38,316 bases of DNA from Clostridia bacterium (lineage in GTDB: Bacteria > Bacillota > Clostridia > Oscillospirales > Acutalibacteraceae): the NCBI GenBank assembly GCA_900766585.1, contig CAAFVV010000002.1:1-38316 (forward strand), given 5' to 3'. The notes beneath the pieces were generated by a model that saw nothing but the letters and a program-made list of their open reading frames with translations, was not told the origin of the DNA and did not search any database. Position numbers and translations under genes: made by a program. How positions within the stretch are numbered: the stretch's first letter is position 1; each line of letters starts with the position of its first letter. This document shows, piece by piece, positions 37,075 through 38,316 of this stretch.

Positions 37075-38316
37075 CCTCGAAAATTGGGGAAACAGGGAGA
37101 AAAAGCAAGCGAAAATGGAGTGCTCCCCACTCCAATTTGCCAGCTTTTTCAGGTTCATGGCAGCCAATTTAAGCCTGACCCATCGTGTGACGGCGGTCAA
37201 GCCTCGGTGATGTGTATACCGCATCGCGTGTTTCTCCTTCGCGTCCGCAAAAACCCGTTCAATCGTCTCCTTGCGCTGCGCATAAAGCTCTTTCGCACGC
37301 TCTGTTTTCCGTATCTGCTCCACCAAATCCAGATACTCCTGCCAGATATGTGCGGTGTATACCTTTTGCCCCTTTTCATTCGCACCGCATTTTGCTTTGC
37401 AAGGGCAGCTTCTGCACTGCGCCGGTGTGCTGCGGTATGTTCGTTTGCCCTCCTGGTCGGTAGTGGTGTGCCTTAATAGTCCTCCGCAAGGACAGGTATA
37501 GGTGTCATTGGCAGGATCATAGGTGTATTCCCACGGCTTGTAGCGGTCTTTGTTTCCGGTGTATCTTGTGTAGGGGAGAATCGGAACCTTTCCATCATCC
37601 AAGGTTTTCTTTGCAATCCACGGGGTCTTGTATCCGGCGTCCATTGTGACAAACTGCACATCGAATTTGCCTGTTACATTGTCATAGAGCTTGTCCCACG
37701 CCACGCTGTCGTGGATGTTTCCTGCGGTTACCTCTACACCCAAGACAAAGCCGTGCCTGTCACAGGCTGTATGTGCTTCATAGGCAAACTGCCGCTCGTG
37801 CTCTCCCTTTACGAACATTCCGCAGTCCGGGTCTGTGGTGGAAACCGTCTTTTCTGCCGTTTCTCCGCCGCCCCCGGAATGCTTTTCGTCGTCCTCGTCT
37901 TCAAGGGGCTTTTTGCCCAGCCTTTCTCTTTCCTCGTTGACCTCTCTGCGCAGCTGTCCGGAATAGACCCTTGCCGCCTTCGCAACCTGTTCCTTCTGAA
38001 ACTTTTTCTTGTTGGCACTGGCCTTGACATGGGTGCCGTCAATGAAAATTGTGCTCGGGTCGACCATACGGTGATTGAGTGCCTTGTTGAGAATATGTTC
38101 AAATATCTCACCGGTCAGCTCATCCGGAAAGCGCTTGCAGAAGGCGTAGCTCACCGTCGCAAAGTGGGGGATATTATCCAGCAATCCATACCCCAAAAAC
38201 CAGCGGTAGGAGAGGGTATCCTGAATTCGCTGGTAGGTCTGCCGCAGAGACGAGATCCCGAACAGGTGCTGAATGAGCACCATCTTGATCAGCACGACCG
38301 GGTCGGTCCCCGGCCG
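37051..38316 (-). CDS. IS1182-family transposase, N-terminus beyond window edge
   Basis: About 421 residues are visible; the frame is open to the last base of the window, and the first residues read PGTDPVVLIKMVLIQHLFGI, matching the interior of the DUF772 domain near the start of these proteins. About 40-50 residues are therefore missing. The catalytic acids are in FIDGTHVKASANKK, VTMDAGYKTP and ERVFADAKEKHAMRYTH. A zinc-type cysteine region (CPCGG, CRSCPCKAKC) precedes the last motif, as in IS1182. No frameshift is seen in the visible part. Terminal inverted repeats cannot be paired because the other end is outside. Confidence 0.9.
   Translation of the reverse strand, partial: RPGTDPVVLIKMVLIQHLFGISSLRQTYQRIQDTLSYRWFLGYGLLDNIPHFATVSYAFCKRFPDELTGEIFEHILNKALNHRMVDPSTIFIDGTHVKASANKKKFQKEQVAKAARVYSGQLRREVNEERERLGKKPLEDEDDEKHSGGGGETAEKTVSTTDPDCGMFVKGEHERQFAYEAHTACDRHGFVLGVEVTAGNIHDSVAWDKLYDNVTGKFDVQFVTMDAGYKTPWIAKKTLDDGKVPILPYTRYTGNKDRYKPWEYTYDPANDTYTCPCGGLLRHTTTDQEGKRTYRSTPAQCRSCPCKAKCGANEKGQKVYTAHIWQEYLDLVEQIRKTERAKELYAQRKETIERVFADAKEKHAMRYTHHRGLTAVTRWVRLKLAAMNLKKLANWSGEHSIFACFFSLFPQFSRKTHALAP

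Overview
The window looks like a chromosomal segment from a GC-rich, low-motility-signature Clostridia (Oscillospirales/Ruminococcaceae-like gut anaerobe). The evidence is Gram-positive style ribosome binding sites (AAGGAGG), many near-consensus TTGACA-N17-TATACT promoters, a six-gene Rnf complex in the clostridial order C-D-G-E-A-B, the one-step LL-diaminopimelate aminotransferase route, ECF transporters, lipoproteins, and a surface protein with a C. difficile-like PPxTG sorting signal. The taxonomic placement is inference from gene content only.

Layout. (1) 1-4281: a truncated SAM-dependent methyltransferase diverges from a pair of half-size ABC exporters. Each of the two facing promoters carries the same GTTAGC-N4-GCTAAC operator just after its -10 box, so one unseen regulator probably controls both. 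(2) 4340-17249: a cobalamin-riboswitch operon of seven genes. Four encode exported proteins that alternate between an alpha/alpha-toroid domain and a DUF4430 domain (alpha, beta, alpha, beta). These are the two folds that make up animal intrinsic factor and transcobalamin. They are followed by EcfT, a fused double ECF ATPase and a CbrT-like S component. I read this as a complete corrinoid capture-and-import system, a bacterial split intrinsic factor coupled to a dedicated ECF importer; this is the most interesting part of the window. (3) 17288-21082: pyrG-dapF-dapL (CTP synthase and lysine/peptidoglycan precursor synthesis), with a terminator-like hairpin between promoter and pyrG. (4) 21088-23552, minus strand: an SGNH hydrolase, then a TPP riboswitch, terminator and a thiamine ECF S component (ThiT) carrying an unusual extra C-terminal membrane half. 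(5) 23621-26326: a GT2-GtrA glycosyltransferase, a NAGPA-type phosphodiester glycosidase and a small membrane protein. (6) 26339-27494, minus strand: a surface-protein remnant, a small lipoprotein and a TM2-domain protein. (7) 27589-32596: rnfCDGEAB, the ferredoxin:NAD+ oxidoreductase ion pump. (8) 32618-33776: two unknown membrane proteins. (9) 33793-36288, minus strand: a polar amino-acid ABC importer whose binding protein appears to be circularly permuted. (10) 36559-36972: acpP. (11) 37051-38316, minus strand: an IS1182-type transposase running off the end of the window.

The gene calls rest on motifs and family resemblance read by eye. No similarity search, folding program or signal-peptide predictor was run. 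Start codons were chosen from ribosome binding sites and overlaps, and are moved from the longest possible reading frame where the signal favours an internal start.
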